Positions 5,990 to 7,019 of a stretch of DNA of 7,019 nt are shown in pieces. Each line of letters starts with the position of its first letter. Positions within the stretch are counted from its first letter, which is position 1. The stretch is taken from contig NZ_CAHJWX010000094.1 in the NCBI RefSeq assembly GCF_903643065.1, forward strand, positions 1 to 7,019, written 5' to 3'. The DNA is from Sphingomonas bacterium. Its GTDB lineage: Bacteria > Pseudomonadota > Alphaproteobacteria > Sphingomonadales > Sphingomonadaceae. Under the pieces are notes generated by a model. That model was not told the DNA's origin. It did no database searches and saw only the letters and a program-made list of their open reading frames with translations. Made by a program: the position numbers and the translations under genes.

Positions 5990-7019
5990 GCCAGCACCTG
6001 CGCGTACAGCCCGGCCAGTGCATCGCGGTAGCGCGCCGGCGAGAAGGTAGCCGCGCGAGCGGCGCCGCGCTGGCCGAGATCGCGCCGGAACTCGTCGTCC
6101 TCGTCCAGCCGTCGCAGCCCGGCCGTGATCGCGGGCACGTCATAGGGGTCGACCAGCAGCGCCGTGTCGCCGGCAATCTCGCGGATCGCGCCGGTGTCCG
6201 ACGAGAGCACGGGCACGCCCAGCAGCATCGACTCGTGCACCGGCAGGCCGAAGCCTTCGTGGAGCGAGGGGAAAGCCAGCGCCCGCGCGCCGCGCACCAG
6301 CCGCATCAGCAGGTGGCGCGGCAGATAGTCGATCTGGATGACGCGCCGATCGAGATGCTCGTGCCGCGGGCCGGAAGGGTCGTCGGCGCGCGGCAGCAGC
6401 ACCAGCTCGGCTTCGCTCTGCCACGACCGGGCCGCCACGATCACCAGCGGCGTCGCCGTACCGAGCGACAGATAGGCCTCCAGCAGCCGGCCGATGTTCT
6501 TCTTGGGCTCGATCGCGCCGAAGAACAGGAAATAGCCGTCGCGTTCCAGCCCGAACAGCCTAGCGACGGTGCGCGCGGTCTCGTCGGGATTCTCGGCCAG
6601 CAGGTCGGGATCGACGGGCGATGTCTGGTAGGTGTTGATCACACGGGAGGGATCGATGCCCAGCAGCTCGACGATGTCGCTGCGGCTCGCCTCCGACACG
6701 GTGCAGACCGCATCGGCATGGGCCGCGCAGCCGGCGACGAGCGCGCGATACTGCCGCTTGTCGTCCAGCGTGGCGAAGGGAAGCCGTAAAGGCACGAGAT
6801 CGTGCAGCGTGTAGACGTTGCGCGCGCGCGCCAGCGTGATCGGCATGGGGTATGTCCAGTGCATCACGGCCGGCGGATCGGCGATGCGCAGCGTGGCGAA
6901 GCGCCCCGTCAGCCGGAAGAAGGCATGGGCACGCTCGAACAGCGCCGCGCCGCTCCACAGCGCGTCGAACACGCCGGCGCGATGGTCCAGCGCCCGGCCC
7001 TCGACGGTGCCGCGCGGCA
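5986..7019 (-). CDS. GT4 family glycosyltransferase (5' end cut by window)
   Basis: The leftward frame is open from the right window edge to the TGA at 5986-5988, giving about 344 visible residues. The GTG at 6970-6972 is a possible start. However, the sequence before it (RGTVEGRALDHRAG) continues in frame with no stop, and the visible part is short of the usual 370-400 residues, so the true start is probably outside. The product is a GT-B enzyme of family GT4. The acceptor half has HWTYPMPITL and YTLHDLVPLRLPF (about 6780-6870), then VSEASRSDIVELLGIDPSRV. The donor half has YFLFFGAIEPKKN (about 6495-6537), with the usual basic pair as KK, and the E-x7-E motif EGFGLPVHE (glutamates at 6256-6258 and 6232-6234), followed by LLGVPVLSSDTGAIREIAGDTALLVDPYD. 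The motifs look intact. It is translationally coupled to the downstream methyltransferase-like gene. A role in capsule or other surface glycan assembly is inferred from the locus; the sugar is unknown. Confidence 0.9.
   Translation of the reverse strand, partial: PRGTVEGRALDHRAGVFDALWSGAALFERAHAFFRLTGRFATLRIADPPAVMHWTYPMPITLARARNVYTLHDLVPLRLPFATLDDKRQYRALVAGCAAHADAVCTVSEASRSDIVELLGIDPSRVINTYQTSPVDPDLLAENPDETARTVARLFGLERDGYFLFFGAIEPKKNIGRLLEAYLSLGTATPLVIVAARSWQSEAELVLLPRADDPSGPRHEHLDRRVIQIDYLPRHLLMRLVRGARALAFPSLHEGFGLPVHESMLLGVPVLSSDTGAIREIAGDTALLVDPYDVPAITAGLRRLDEDDEFRRDLGQRGAARAATFSPARYRDALAGLYAQVLA

Noticed and set aside
5923..6789. Rightward open frame (288 codons) opposite the leftward glycosyltransferase
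   Set aside because: Its composition (Arg/Gln/His/Gly) is that of a complement shadow, and the opposite strand has intact GT4 motifs.

Overview
The window is GC-rich DNA (strong G/C preference at third codon positions) carrying part of a group 2-type (ABC transporter-dependent) capsular polysaccharide locus. The protein styles suggest an alphaproteobacterium, most likely a sphingomonad. These include a KpsC-like Kdo transferase, a KpsM-type permease, a KpsE/RkpR-type export protein, and GT4 enzymes with the motifs 'TGVDRVE', 'HDLIPL' and 'HDLVPL'. The taxonomic guess rests on protein resemblance and composition only.

Layout: four genes read rightward over 1-4654. First is a kpsC-like gene cut by the left edge (1-1299). 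After a 131-bp gap comes a GT4 glycosyltransferase (1431-2636). It overlaps by ATGA a kpsM-like ABC-2 permease (2633-3439), and 33 bp later comes a kpsE-like polysaccharide co-polymerase/export protein (3473-4654). Two genes read leftward: a GT4 glycosyltransferase cut by the right edge (5986-7019), joined by an ATGA overlap to an unrecognised 430-residue protein with a degenerate methyltransferase-like C-terminal half (4697-5989). The two groups converge on a strong hairpin (4664-4701) that contains the stop codon of the leftward gene.

Likely joint role: KpsC helps build the poly-Kdo linker on a lipid acceptor. The glycosyltransferases would add sugars of the repeat or its terminus. The KpsM permease moves the lipid-linked chain across the inner membrane, with KpsE spanning the periplasm. 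The ATPase partner (KpsT), outer-membrane partner (KpsD/OPX), KpsS and the Kdo-supply enzymes are not in the window.

Most of this is a recognisable capsule system rather than a new one. The least explained element is the leftward 430-residue protein: a beta-rich N-terminal region, a proline-rich linker, and a methyltransferase-like fold whose cofactor-binding signature looks eroded. No RNA genes, mobile elements, CRISPR arrays or long repeats were seen.
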